In this document: positions 46,755-56,500 of the stretch, in pieces
Numbering within the stretch: position 1 is the stretch's first letter
Layout of the letters: every line of letters starts with the position of its first letter
Assembly (NCBI RefSeq): GCF_018449545.1
Contig: NZ_JAAVUR010000017.1
Span: 58,395-122,394, forward strand
Length of the DNA: 64,000 nt
Direction of reading: 5' to 3'
From: Granulicella sp. dw_53
GTDB taxonomy: Bacteria > Acidobacteriota > Terriglobia > Terriglobales > Acidobacteriaceae
The notes under the pieces: model-generated
Databases searched by the model: none
Seen by the model: only the letters and a program-made list of their open reading frames with translations
What the model was told of the DNA's origin: nothing
Made by a program: the position numbers and the translations under genes

Positions 46755-46870
46755 GCTACGGAGTGGCAAAGCAAGCTATGGATGACAAAGGCACGCTAAG
46801 GAACGGCAAAAAGTAAGCTACGAATGGCAAAGAGACAAGGATGAGGTAAGGAATGGCGAAGAGAGTCGGG
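46755..46870 (+). repeat. Degenerate tandem units before and over the ftsW start
   Basis: Five related segments follow each other: GAGTGGCAAAGCAAGCTA, GATGACAAAGGCACGCTA, GGAACGGCAAAAAGTAAGCTA, GAATGGCAAAGAGACAAGG and finally GGAATGGCGAAGAGAGTC, which contains the real ftsW start. The fourth unit encodes a mini frame MAKRQG-stop that copies the ftsW N-terminus MAKRVG. This looks like local duplication of the translation start. Confidence 0.5.
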
Positions 46871-47947
46871 GTGGACAAGTGGCTCTTCGGCATCGTGTTA
46901 CTGCTGGTGCTGTTTGGGCTGGTCATGGTGTTTTCGGCTTCGGCGGTGATGGCGAAGGCGACACTTGGCTCTCCGTATAGTTATGTCGCGAAGCAAGCAT
47001 TGTGGGTGTTGCTCGGACTCATCGCGATGGCAATTTTGATGCAGGTGGACTATCGCAAATACAACAATCAGAAGTTCGTCTCTTCAGCCATGGTGGTTGA
47101 GCTTCTGCTGCTTCTAGCTGTATTTGCAATGCCGGGTTCGCATCACACGCACCGGTGGATCCGGTTTGGGGGGCTGTTCACCTTTCAACCGTCGGAGATT
47201 GCTAAGCCAGTCCTTATCTTGTATCTCGCGTACTTCCTGCAGAGCAGAATTCATCTGATGGACGATCTGACAGGTACTGTGTTGAAGGCCGTAGCGCTGC
47301 CGGCTGTACTGACTGTTCTGATCGCGGCTGAGCCGGATTTAGGAACTGCGATCGTATGTGTCGCGGTTACTGTGTTGATGCTTTACCTGGCGGGGGCGAA
47401 GGTGTGGCATCTATCGATTCCACTGATGGCAGCGACGCCGGCGCTGGCTTATATGCTTCTGATGGTCCCGTGGCGATTGGCCAGGATACGTGTGTTCCTG
47501 AACCCTGAGGCCGATCCGCGGGGAGCGGGATTCCACATCCTACAGTCGCTGATTGCAGTGGGAACAGGTGGACTGCGAGGACTGGGGTTGATGGAAGGCA
47601 GGCAAAAGCTGTTCTATCTGCCGGAGCCGCACACGGATTTCATCTTCGCGAATGTGTGCGAGGAGTTGGGATTGCTCGGGGCGATATGCGTTGTGGCGCT
47701 CTTTGTGGCGCTGGGTTACAGAGGCTTACGGGCTGCGGTGCTTTCGACCGATCCGTTTGCGCGGTTTCTGGCATTCGGTCTCACTACGGCGATTCTGGTC
47801 CAGGCGTTCTTCAACATGAGTGTTGTCTTGGCGCTGCTGCCGACGAAGGGAATTCCGCTGCCGTTGATCTCCTCCGGCGGGACGAGCGTGTTTATTACGC
47901 TAGCGGGAATGGGTGTGTTGTTGAATGTGACGCGTGAGATCGATTAA
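46853..47947 (+). CDS. ftsW: Septal SEDS glycosyltransferase FtsW
   Basis: 364 residues with about ten membrane helices. SEDS signatures are LFGLVMVFSASAVMA, HRWIRFGGLFTFQPSEIAKPV, LIAAEPDLGTAIVC and the C-terminal ILVQAFFNMSVVLALLPTKGIPLPLISSGGTS. It polymerises lipid II at the septum with FtsI. ATG with AAGGA upstream. It overlaps murG by 14 bases if murG starts at the GTG. Confidence 0.96.
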   Translation: MAKRVGVDKWLFGIVLLLVLFGLVMVFSASAVMAKATLGSPYSYVAKQALWVLLGLIAMAILMQVDYRKYNNQKFVSSAMVVELLLLLAVFAMPGSHHTHRWIRFGGLFTFQPSEIAKPVLILYLAYFLQSRIHLMDDLTGTVLKAVALPAVLTVLIAAEPDLGTAIVCVAVTVLMLYLAGAKVWHLSIPLMAATPALAYMLLMVPWRLARIRVFLNPEADPRGAGFHILQSLIAVGTGGLRGLGLMEGRQKLFYLPEPHTDFIFANVCEELGLLGAICVVALFVALGYRGLRAAVLSTDPFARFLAFGLTTAILVQAFFNMSVVLALLPTKGIPLPLISSGGTSVFITLAGMGVLLNVTREID

Positions 47948-49061
47948 GGTCCAAGGTCCAGAGAGTGGGCGGGGGAGTTTCGGGTTGCGGGTTTTGATTG
48001 CTGGTGGCGGGACTGGTGGGCATGTGATTCCGGCGCTGGCGATTGCGCGGGAGTTGCGGGATGCGTATGGGGCCGAGGTGCGGTTTGTGGGGACCGCTCG
48101 GGGGCTGGAGACGCGGCTGGTGCCGGAGGCGGGGTTTCCGCTGGAGTTGATCCGCGTGGGGCAGTTGAAGAATGTTTCTTTGATGACGCGGGTCAGGACC
48201 TTGTTCGATCTGCCGTTGGGGGTGGGGCGGTGTGTGGGGCTGCTCAGAGGCTTCCGGCCGGATGTGGTCGTGGGAGTGGGAGGGTATGCTTCGGGGCCGG
48301 CGATGATGGCTGCGATTTTGTTGCGGGTTCCGACGCTGGCGTTTGAGCCGAATGCTGTGCCTGGGCTGGCAAATCGGCTGGTTGGGCGGTGGGTTGATGC
48401 CGCGGCGGTGAACTTCGATGAGACGAGGCGGTACTTTCGTGGGGCTCGGGTGACAGGGACTCCTGTGCGGGCGGAGTTTTTTTCGATTGCTCCGCGGGGG
48501 GCGGGGGAGGCGAAGCGGCTGCTGGTGTTTGGGGCCAGCCAAGGGGCTCGGGTCTTCAATGAACTGATTCCGAGGATTGCGGAGCGGGTGCTGGAGAGGT
48601 TTCCAGGACTTCAGATCGTGCACCAGACGGGAGGGCGGCATGGGGAGTCGACTCGGGCGACGTATGAGCGGCTGGGTGTGGTCTCGGAGAGGATACGGGT
48701 TACGCCGTATCTGGACGATATGCCGGAGCAGTTCGGTGCGGCGGATCTGATCCTCTGCCGGAGCGGTGCGAGCACGATGGCGGAGTTGGCGGCTGCGGGA
48801 AGGGCGGCGGTGCTGGTGCCGTTTCCGCAGGCTGCGGACGATCACCAGAGGAAGAATGCGGATGTGTTTGTGGCGGCTGGTGCTGCGGAGATGATTGTCG
48901 AGGCGGAGTTGAACGAGGAGCGGTTGCTGGCTGCCCTGGTGGATCTGCTGGGGGACGATGCCAGGCGGATGGAGATGGGGCAGAGGGCGTTGGCGTTGGC
49001 TCATCCGGGGGCGGTGGTGGAGATTGGTTCCATGGTGGCGGAGTTAGGCTCCGGGCGGTGA
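47934..49061 (+). CDS. murG: Lipid II synthase MurG
   Basis: 375 residues if the GTG overlapping ftsW is used. The family N-terminus RVLIAGGGTGGHVIPALAIA begins at about residue 19, just after a TTG (47985) with a strong GGGGGAG 8 bases upstream, so the shorter form is at least as likely. Other signatures: GTARGLETRLVP, VGVGGYASGP, FEPNAVPGLANRL, LVFGASQGARVFNELIP and the donor site LILCRSGASTMAELAA followed by PFPQAADDHQRKNA. It adds GlcNAc to lipid I at the membrane. It is the last dcw gene in the window; murC, ftsQ, ftsA and ftsZ do not follow. Confidence 0.96.
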   Translation: MRSIKVQGPESGRGSFGLRVLIAGGGTGGHVIPALAIARELRDAYGAEVRFVGTARGLETRLVPEAGFPLELIRVGQLKNVSLMTRVRTLFDLPLGVGRCVGLLRGFRPDVVVGVGGYASGPAMMAAILLRVPTLAFEPNAVPGLANRLVGRWVDAAAVNFDETRRYFRGARVTGTPVRAEFFSIAPRGAGEAKRLLVFGASQGARVFNELIPRIAERVLERFPGLQIVHQTGGRHGESTRATYERLGVVSERIRVTPYLDDMPEQFGAADLILCRSGASTMAELAAAGRAAVLVPFPQAADDHQRKNADVFVAAGAAEMIVEAELNEERLLAALVDLLGDDARRMEMGQRALALAHPGAVVEIGSMVAELGSGR

Positions 49062-49182
49062 CGGTAGCCCGTCTGTATATAGAGACGGCGTAGTGACCCC
49101 CCCCCCGGTAAATTGAGGCAAATTCTTGGTTGGAGATGGCTTAGCTTGGGAGTTCGGTGAAGCCAGCTTGATTCAGTTGGCG

Positions 49183-49201
49183 AGACCTGCCTTGCTGGTC
49201 T
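49183..49201 (+). terminator. Possible terminator of the dcw transcript
   Basis: AGACC-T-GC-CTT-GC-T-GGTCT forms a stem of seven pairs with one mismatch and is followed by TTTCCTCC. It lies 120 bases past the murG stop. Confidence 0.45.
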
Positions 49202-49227
49202 TTTCCTCCGCTTGTATGCCGGACGAA

Positions 49228-49396
49228 TGAAATTTAAAAAGACCTGTGGTGCTGCCGCACTGAGCGGACTCTCGATGAACTTACTTCTACTTCTATTTTA
49301 CGGAGTGGACCAAAACTAAAGTGCCACTTGTATCTCGATGAGTAGAAGAAGGTTAGGTTGATTTGGCCCTTGACAAGGTGTTTTGCTGGAGATTTT
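49228..49396 (+). repeat. Dispersed intergenic repeat, copy B
   Basis: Carries TTCTATTTTA, CCAAAACTAAAGTGCCACTT, CTTGACA and TTTTGCTGG in the same order and spacing as copies A and C. With copy C it also shares an upstream block (GCTGCCGC..TG.GCGG at 49251-49266). AAAGTGCCACTTT is here a perfect odd palindrome except for its last base. It sits just past the broken end of the dcw cluster. Confidence 0.7.
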
Positions 49397-49830
49397 AGGG
49401 GTAGGGAATGTAAGGGCTTGGTCAGATTGGAGTTTGGCTGATCGTCGCCCACGAATGTAGAGAGGGTTCGCTCTTTCTGTTTTCGTTCGGGAAGATGACT
49501 CGTTGTCCTAATAAGAACGTTCAGGCCAATGAAAATATGCAGATTCCCATAGCCAGGTTGTCCGCGAAGATGTGGCGAGCTTATATGCTTGCGGACGCGG
49601 TCGGTGTAGGAACTGAACTCATGACAAGGGATAGAAGCTAGCTTAAAGATCTTCTGACGCCCATGATTGCCTATTCTAATACGTTTCATTATGGGTTACA
49701 TATTCCGGCTGCCGCCAGCATTCCTTCTCTCAGGTAACGAAACGGGCAAAAGCCTACATGCGAATTTGCAATAATGATCCCCGGACAAATCCGAACCCCT
49801 GTCCTATTTCAAGAACTAAGGAGCATCTTT

Positions 49831-49968
49831 ATGTCTATCCAGCAGAGCCCAGCATTGTTTTTGTCCACGGCTTATGGGCCGATGGTTCATGCTATGGGTA
49901 GATTGTCTCGAGACGATTTTCCCAAGGCGGCGGCGGAAAAAATACGTCGCCGCACTAAAGAAGATTGA
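49831..49968 (+). CDS. Possible small protein of 45 residues
   Basis: Reads MSIQQSPALFLSTAYGPMVH and then a basic/acidic helix-like end (FPKAAAEKIRRRTKED). A textbook AAGGAG lies 7 bases before the ATG, which is the main support. No family is recognised and no partner gene is next to it. It may be a real small gene, a remnant or chance. Confidence 0.35.
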   Translation: MSIQQSPALFLSTAYGPMVHAMGRLSRDDFPKAAAEKIRRRTKED

Positions 49969-50510
49969 AGTCGTGCCGATGTAGAGAACGATAGAAGATC
50001 GAAGGCACCACGCCTAGCGACAAAGCTACCACTGTGTTCGAGTACGCTCCCTGCCCGCCACCTCATTCTCCCGTGGGATTCATCAGTAGTTCCTAAGTAC
50101 GTAAGAAATTGATAAAGATAATCCACTACCGTCAGCATCGGCCGACGAGTACGCGCGTGAGTGTCACGATTTCCTTTTTGGGAAGATTCGATATCTTGAC
50201 TCTCTTTGACTCCACATTCATACCCACCGTTCAGTAGATATGTTTGAATGACAGACGCTGACTCCGAGATTTGCGGATGTGATCTGCAAAAAAGATCGGA
50301 ATAAACAACAGAGCACGGTGTCTCACGGTGTCTATTGATCGGAACACCAAACAAGTCTTTCTGAACTACATTTTCTTCCTCACCATGTAGTCGCCGCATT
50401 GCTACGAATGCCGTTCGCTGGATGCTGTCATAAATCCGGCGACTCGCGCATCAGTGTGGAAGTAGCCCCTTGAACTATTTATCTATTTTGCAGAGTCAAT
50501 TGAAAGGAAA

Positions 50511-53500
50511 TTGATGAAATTCCCTCGCACGAAGGCAGCAACGCTGGTACTTTTTCTCGATACTTTCCTCATCACGCTGCTGTCTTCCTGTTTCGCTCAA
50601 GCTATTCGTAAGTTTCGATCAAGATTCGGCCCAATTGATTTAGCCGCACGACTCTTGACGGGTGGCAGGATGCAGACGCGTATCGCGATGCTCTTGTTGC
50701 TGTTTGCGGCGCTTTGCACGAGCGGCGTGCGAGCGCAGCAGGTGGAGACGTCGCTGCCGCTCTCGCAACGATTTACGATCAATCTGGCGGCGGGCGTTCC
50801 GGAGTATGTCGCCAACGCGGCCTCAAACTCCAACGCGCCGCAGAGCCAATGGTGGTTCGAGAATACGAAGAACTCGCCCACGTATTCGAGCCAAGGTTTC
50901 TCGGAGAGCTCCGATCCCGCGTGGCACCAGGTCGGGCTTCCTTATGAAGCGAACATGTCGCGCACCTTCATCAATCAGACCTCCGGTGGTGGCCAGGGGT
51001 CTTTGAACGGACAGAATAACTGGTACCGTCTGCACTTCAAGGTGGATTCGAAGTATGCGGGGCAGAAGTTCCTGCTCAATCTCGAAGGTTCGCACACGGC
51101 CGTTCAGGTCTTTATCAACGGCAATTTATTGGTCGGCATCAGCGCCGTTCCTGCGAATAAGCAGGCGACCCATGTGATGGGTTTCGTACCCGTGGTTCTC
51201 GACCTGACGCCGTATGTGCATGCCGACGGCGTCACGGACAATGTGATTGCGGTTGATGTCTCCAGAGGGGATTCGTGGTTCGAGCAGCCTGGCTTCGGCG
51301 GGGCCTTTCGTTTCGGCCAGGCGATGGCTGGATTGTTCCGCAACGTCTTTTTATATGTAACCAATCCGGTTCATATCCCGGTCAACGTGTACTCCAACCA
51401 GAAGACCTGGGGCACTTACGCCGGAACAGTATCGGAAGTTGCCGCTGCTGAAGGGACCGCGACCGCGGCCTCGGCGGTGGTTGAGGTGCAGACCAACGTT
51501 CTCAACGAGACCAAGACGGCACAGCAAGTTACCTTGACGACGCAGATTGTGGATGCGAGCGGAAAAGTAGTGGTAACTGCTCCACCGATTACTCAATCGG
51601 TGCCGCCCATGACGCCGGACACCTTTCCTTCAACACCGGCGCCGATGTTCCAGCAACAGATTACAGTTCCGAATCCGACGTTGTGGTACCCGGCTGGCTC
51701 GATCTATGGGAAGCCGTATATGTACAAGGTCTACCATATCGTCAGTGTGGATGGCGTGGTGGTGGACTCGGCACAGACCCCGCTTGGGATCCGCACGATT
51801 ACCTGGGATGCTAATTTTCCTTACTTCAATGGTCATGCAACGTATCTATGGGGCGCCGGGCAGCGCTACGATCGTCCGGGGCTGGGATCTGCTGTTCCCG
51901 ATGAACCGCAGTGGCGCGATATCGCTCAGTTAGCCGCCGCGGGTGGCAATGTCCTGCGGCCAGGCCACTCGACGAGTAGCGAAGAGCTTGTCGAGGCGGG
52001 AGATGCCTACGGCGTCATGATCATCCAGCCAAGTGGGGACGGAGAGGGCTCCTTCACCAATCCTTCGGTGGACGATAGTACGTTGAAGGAGGAGCTGCAT
52101 CGCGACATGATTATCCGCGATCGCAGCCATCCTTCGATTGTTTATTGGGAAGAGGATAACGGCGGGAACAATCTGAATCTCGCAACGGACCTCGCAAATA
52201 TAGGAACTTCGTGGGATAATATCAACCCGCGGAAGCAGGCCTCTCGTGCGTATAAGCCGGAGTTTGCCTTCATCGACGAATGCGATGGAGCTGGCTGCGA
52301 GGTCGGAAACAAGCAGCAAAATCCTAATAATCCGGCGTTTGGAGCTGAGTATTGGGACAATGTAGGAACAGGACGCGGGTTGGCGTGGGACAACGAACTC
52401 GCTTTCGCGGCTCCTTACTTGAACGATTGGCGCAAGGGAAGAGTGGCGAACACCTTTGGCATGGCGCAGTGGTATGCCGACGATTCGCCGGGTGAGGTCA
52501 GTCTCTACTCGGAGTATCAGAATAATCCTGCGATGGTGAACTTTGTCCGCTCGCTGGGTTACTCGCTGGCGGATATGAACCGGTTCCCCAGGCTGATCTA
52601 TTACATCTATCAGGCGAACTGGCTGCCCTATGCTGTCCAGCCGGTGGTTCACTTAGGACATCACTGGAATCGTGCTTACGAGTACACCCCTGGCACTCCG
52701 ATTCAGGAGAATGCCTTCAGCAACTGTCCTGGGGTTCGCCTGTTGATCAATGGCGTTGCCAAAGATCCGGTTACGGGAGCGGCGCTTGCGGACCAGATCC
52801 CCAATCCATGGGACGTCAACTCCAGTACGGATTTGACCCAGAACAGCACGGTTATCCCTGGCCAGGTTCACTGGATGGTGAACTGGGCTCCAGGGACTGT
52901 AACTGCGGCTTGTCTGGATACCAACGGCAATGTGGTTTCGGGTGTGAGCGATAGCAAGACGACGGCTGGGGCCGAGAACAAGATCGTTCTTAGCGTCGTT
53001 CCGGAGCTGACGAAGCCGGATGGCAGCAGCTTCCAATGGACTTCGAATGGCTCCGACGCGGCTTTTGTCATCGCTCAGGTGCAGGACGCGCAGGGTAATC
53101 TCGTGCCTACTGCGGCGGACAACGTTACCTTCTCTGTGAGTGGCCCGGCCAGCTATGTGGGCGGCAGTGAGCAACTGGTGGCCGACCCCTCCTGGACGAA
53201 CTACTACGAGGATGCGTTCTCCAAGGCACACAGCACCGATATTCAAGGCGTGCCCTTTGCCTTCTTCCACGGACCACTGGATCCGGAGCTGAACTTCGAG
53301 GGTGGATTGACCCAGATCGCCCTGCGCAGTACGTTCATTCCCGGAACTGTGACGGTGACTGCAACGGCGCCGGGGCTTGTAGGCGGAAGCGTTCAGCTTA
53401 CTTCTGTGGTGCCTCCGGCTCCACCTCAATCGCAGCCACCAGCGATCATCGTGCCACCGGTGGACACGGCGGTAACGGCTGGTTTCCCTGCAACGTTTAC

Positions 53501-56500
53501 TGTTGCGGCCAGTGGATCGGGAACGCTCACCTACCAATGGAGTGTGGCTGGAAGCGAAGTCAATGGAGCGACGGGCACTACCTTCACGACGCCGGCAACT
53601 ACTCTTGCGGAGAGCGGCGAGAGTGTCAAAGTTACCGTCAAGAGCGAATTTGGCGAAGTGACGTCAACGCCCGTTACGCTTACCGTGGACGCGCCGGCCA
53701 AGGTGGCCATCACCGCGCAACCTGTCTCGCAGACTGTTGTTGTCGGACAGACGGCGACCTTGACGGTGGCTGCAACTGGTTCGCCCCAACTCAACTACCA
53801 GTGGTTTGAGAATGGCGCGCAGGTGGCATCCGGCCCTCTGCCGAGCTACACCACGCCGGTTCTTACGGCCTCTGGAACTGCCACTTTCTATGTGATCGTG
53901 AGCAATCCGCTTGGTCCGCTGCAATCATCAACGGCAACGCTCACTATCAATGCTCCTGTGCCGGTGAGTATCACCACTCCGCCTGCGGGAGAGATCGTTG
54001 CGGTCAACCAGCCCGTGCAGTTTACCGCCGTGGTGGCCGGTTCCTCGCCTTACACTTACCAGTGGCAATTTACTCCGGCGGGCGGCTCTACGACTGTCCT
54101 GGTGAGTAACACGCAGACCTCCAACACCATCACCTACACGATTCCGGCCATGAGTGCTGCCAATGTCGGCGCGTACACGGTGATGGTCAACAATGCTGCA
54201 CAAGCTCCCGTCACGAGTGCTGCCGCACAACTGACGCTTGCGCCTCCAGGGGTGAATCTGGCTCTGGATAAGGTCGCGACTTCCAGCAGCAACCAGAGCA
54301 ATTGCAACGATGGAACTACGAGCCCGCCTTTCACGGGTACGGGCTGCCTTGGGCCGGAGAATGCTGTTGATGGCAACGTCAGCGGTACTCGTTGGGGATC
54401 GAAGACGGCGGGTGCGCCACCTACGCCCGCAGTCGCAGGTGTCGATCCTTCGTGGCTGCAGGTGGATCTGGGTTCGGTGCAGTCCTTCAATACGGTAGTC
54501 ATCAATTGGGAGAATGCATCTGCCGCGCAGTATCAAATTCAGTACACGAACGATGATCCTGCGACTAACCCAACCTGGAAGCTGGCGATCGCCAAGAACA
54601 ATGGCGCGGGCGGTACGGAGACCCTCAACTTTGACACCGTTCAAGGCCGCTATGTCCGGATGCTCGGCACACTGCGTAGCACTCAGTATGGGTATTCGAT
54701 CTATGAGTTCCAGGTCTACAACATTCCGCAATGCGGCGGTGCGGGGGAGCGCTTTAGCTTCGATCCGTCCAATCCGACGCTGGTAGCTGACAATCTGCTT
54801 GGCCTGGCCTGGACTCACACCATCGCGACTGACACGACCCCAGGTTCGCAGTTCACTGGGGTGGATGCCGTGAAATATTGCCAGAGCCTCAATATGCGAA
54901 TTCCTACTGAGGTCGAGGCGCTTGGCATCAGTGGAAACAACAATGCAACCTGTGCCTTCCCGGGAGCCTGGAGCACATGGACGTCAACCATCGATCCGAA
55001 CGATCCGAACGAGACTGCGATCGTGAACTTCGATGGCACGACGTCCTGGAACGTAACGAATAACTTCCCCGGCGCGACGCTGTGCGTTTCGGGCGCATCC
55101 GAGGCTCAGGCTCCTGTCATCCAAACGCCGCCACAGCCCGCGACGGTGAACGTTGGACAAGCAGCGACATTCAGTGTGGTTGCTACCGGCAAGCCTGCGC
55201 CAAGCTATCAGTGGTTCAAGGGCACAGCCCCAATCGACGGTGCGACGGCAGATACCTACATTACGCCGCCGACTGTTTCTACCGACGACGGTACGTCTTT
55301 CAGCGTATTGATCTCGAATCCCAGCGGTAATATCACCGGCGGACCTGTTGTCCTTACCGTGACCAATAATCCCACTGGAGGTGGAGGCACGGGCGGTGGC
55401 GGTGGTACGGGCGGCGGAGGTACGAATCCTCCTCCTCCTGCCTGCGGCAATGCCACAGCTTGTACCGGCAATGGCAGCGGCCCGGCTCCGGCTGGTCCTA
55501 ACCTGGCGCTTGGCAAGACGGCGACGTCCAGCTTGGACGAGAGCCTCTCCTTCCCGCCGAAGAGTGGTGTGGATGGAGATCTCAACACACGCTGGTCCTC
55601 GGCCTTCGAGAACGACGAGTGGTTCCAGGTGGATCTCGGCTCGGTTCAATCCATCGGACAGATCCTCATCCGGTGGCAGAGCTCGTACGGACGTACTTAC
55701 CTGATCCAGACCTCCAACGATGGAAAGGCGTGGGCCACGACGTCCACGCAAACTAATGGACTGGGAGGTGTCGATAACCTCACCTTCCCGACTGTGAATG
55801 CACGTTATGTGCGCATGCAGGGTCAAACACGCTCGACACAGTACGGTTATTCGTTCTGGGAGTTTGAGGTGTACGGGCCGGTTGCGCCGACGATCGTAAC
55901 TCAACCTGTCGACCAGAGCGTACTTGCCGGCGCCACCGCGCAGTTCACGGTCGTGGCTAGTGGCACTGGGCCGTTCGCTTACCAGTGGCTTCGCAATGGA
56001 TTTAATATCTCCGGCGCGACGAGTGCCACCTATACGACGCCGGTGCTCTCGGTGGCGGATAGCGGCAGCTTGTTCAGCGTCATGGTGAGCTTCGCCAACA
56101 GTTCGGCTTCGGTGACTTCTTCGAATGCTTTGCTGACGGTTACGCAACCTGCTCCTGATCCCACGGTCGGTATCGCAAACCTGGCGTTGGGCAAGCCAGT
56201 AACCTCCAGTGGCAACGAGAACGACGGCGTTGGTCCGTTCAATGCCGTGGACGGGGATCTTACCTCGCGTTGGTCGTCCGCCTTTACAGACAACCAGTGG
56301 CTCGAGGTGGATCTCGGCTCTCCGATGATCATGAACAAGGTGGTGATCTACTGGCAAGCTGCGTACGGCAAGTCCTACCAGATCCAGGTCTCTGATGATG
56401 AACAGACCTGGACGACGGTTGCCTCGCAGACCGCAGGCAAGGGAGGAGTGGAGACCCTTCCCTTCGCTAGCGTTGTCCATCGCTATATCCGTCTGTTGGG

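Larger units (their letters stand above)
49062..50510. other. Gene-poor stretch after murG
   Basis: 1,450 bases at the point where the dcw cluster stops. Contents seen: a ten-base C run near 49097-49106, a terminator-like hairpin at 49183, copy B of the dispersed repeat, and a 45-codon frame with a strong Shine-Dalgarno. Two minus-strand frames (49234-49689 and 49887-50399) have no recognisable sequence or start signals, and the first runs through the repeat, so they are not called. Base composition is more A/T-rich than in the flanking genes. Confidence 0.5.

Noticed and set aside
49234..49689. 151-codon minus-strand frame in the gene-poor stretch
   Set aside because: Its 3' third is the dispersed repeat copy B and no family motif is visible; a decayed transposase was considered but no catalytic motif could be seen.
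49887..50399. 170-codon minus-strand frame before the giant gene
   Set aside because: No recognisable domain and no convincing start; Ser/Arg-rich composition fits a chance frame in low-bias DNA.
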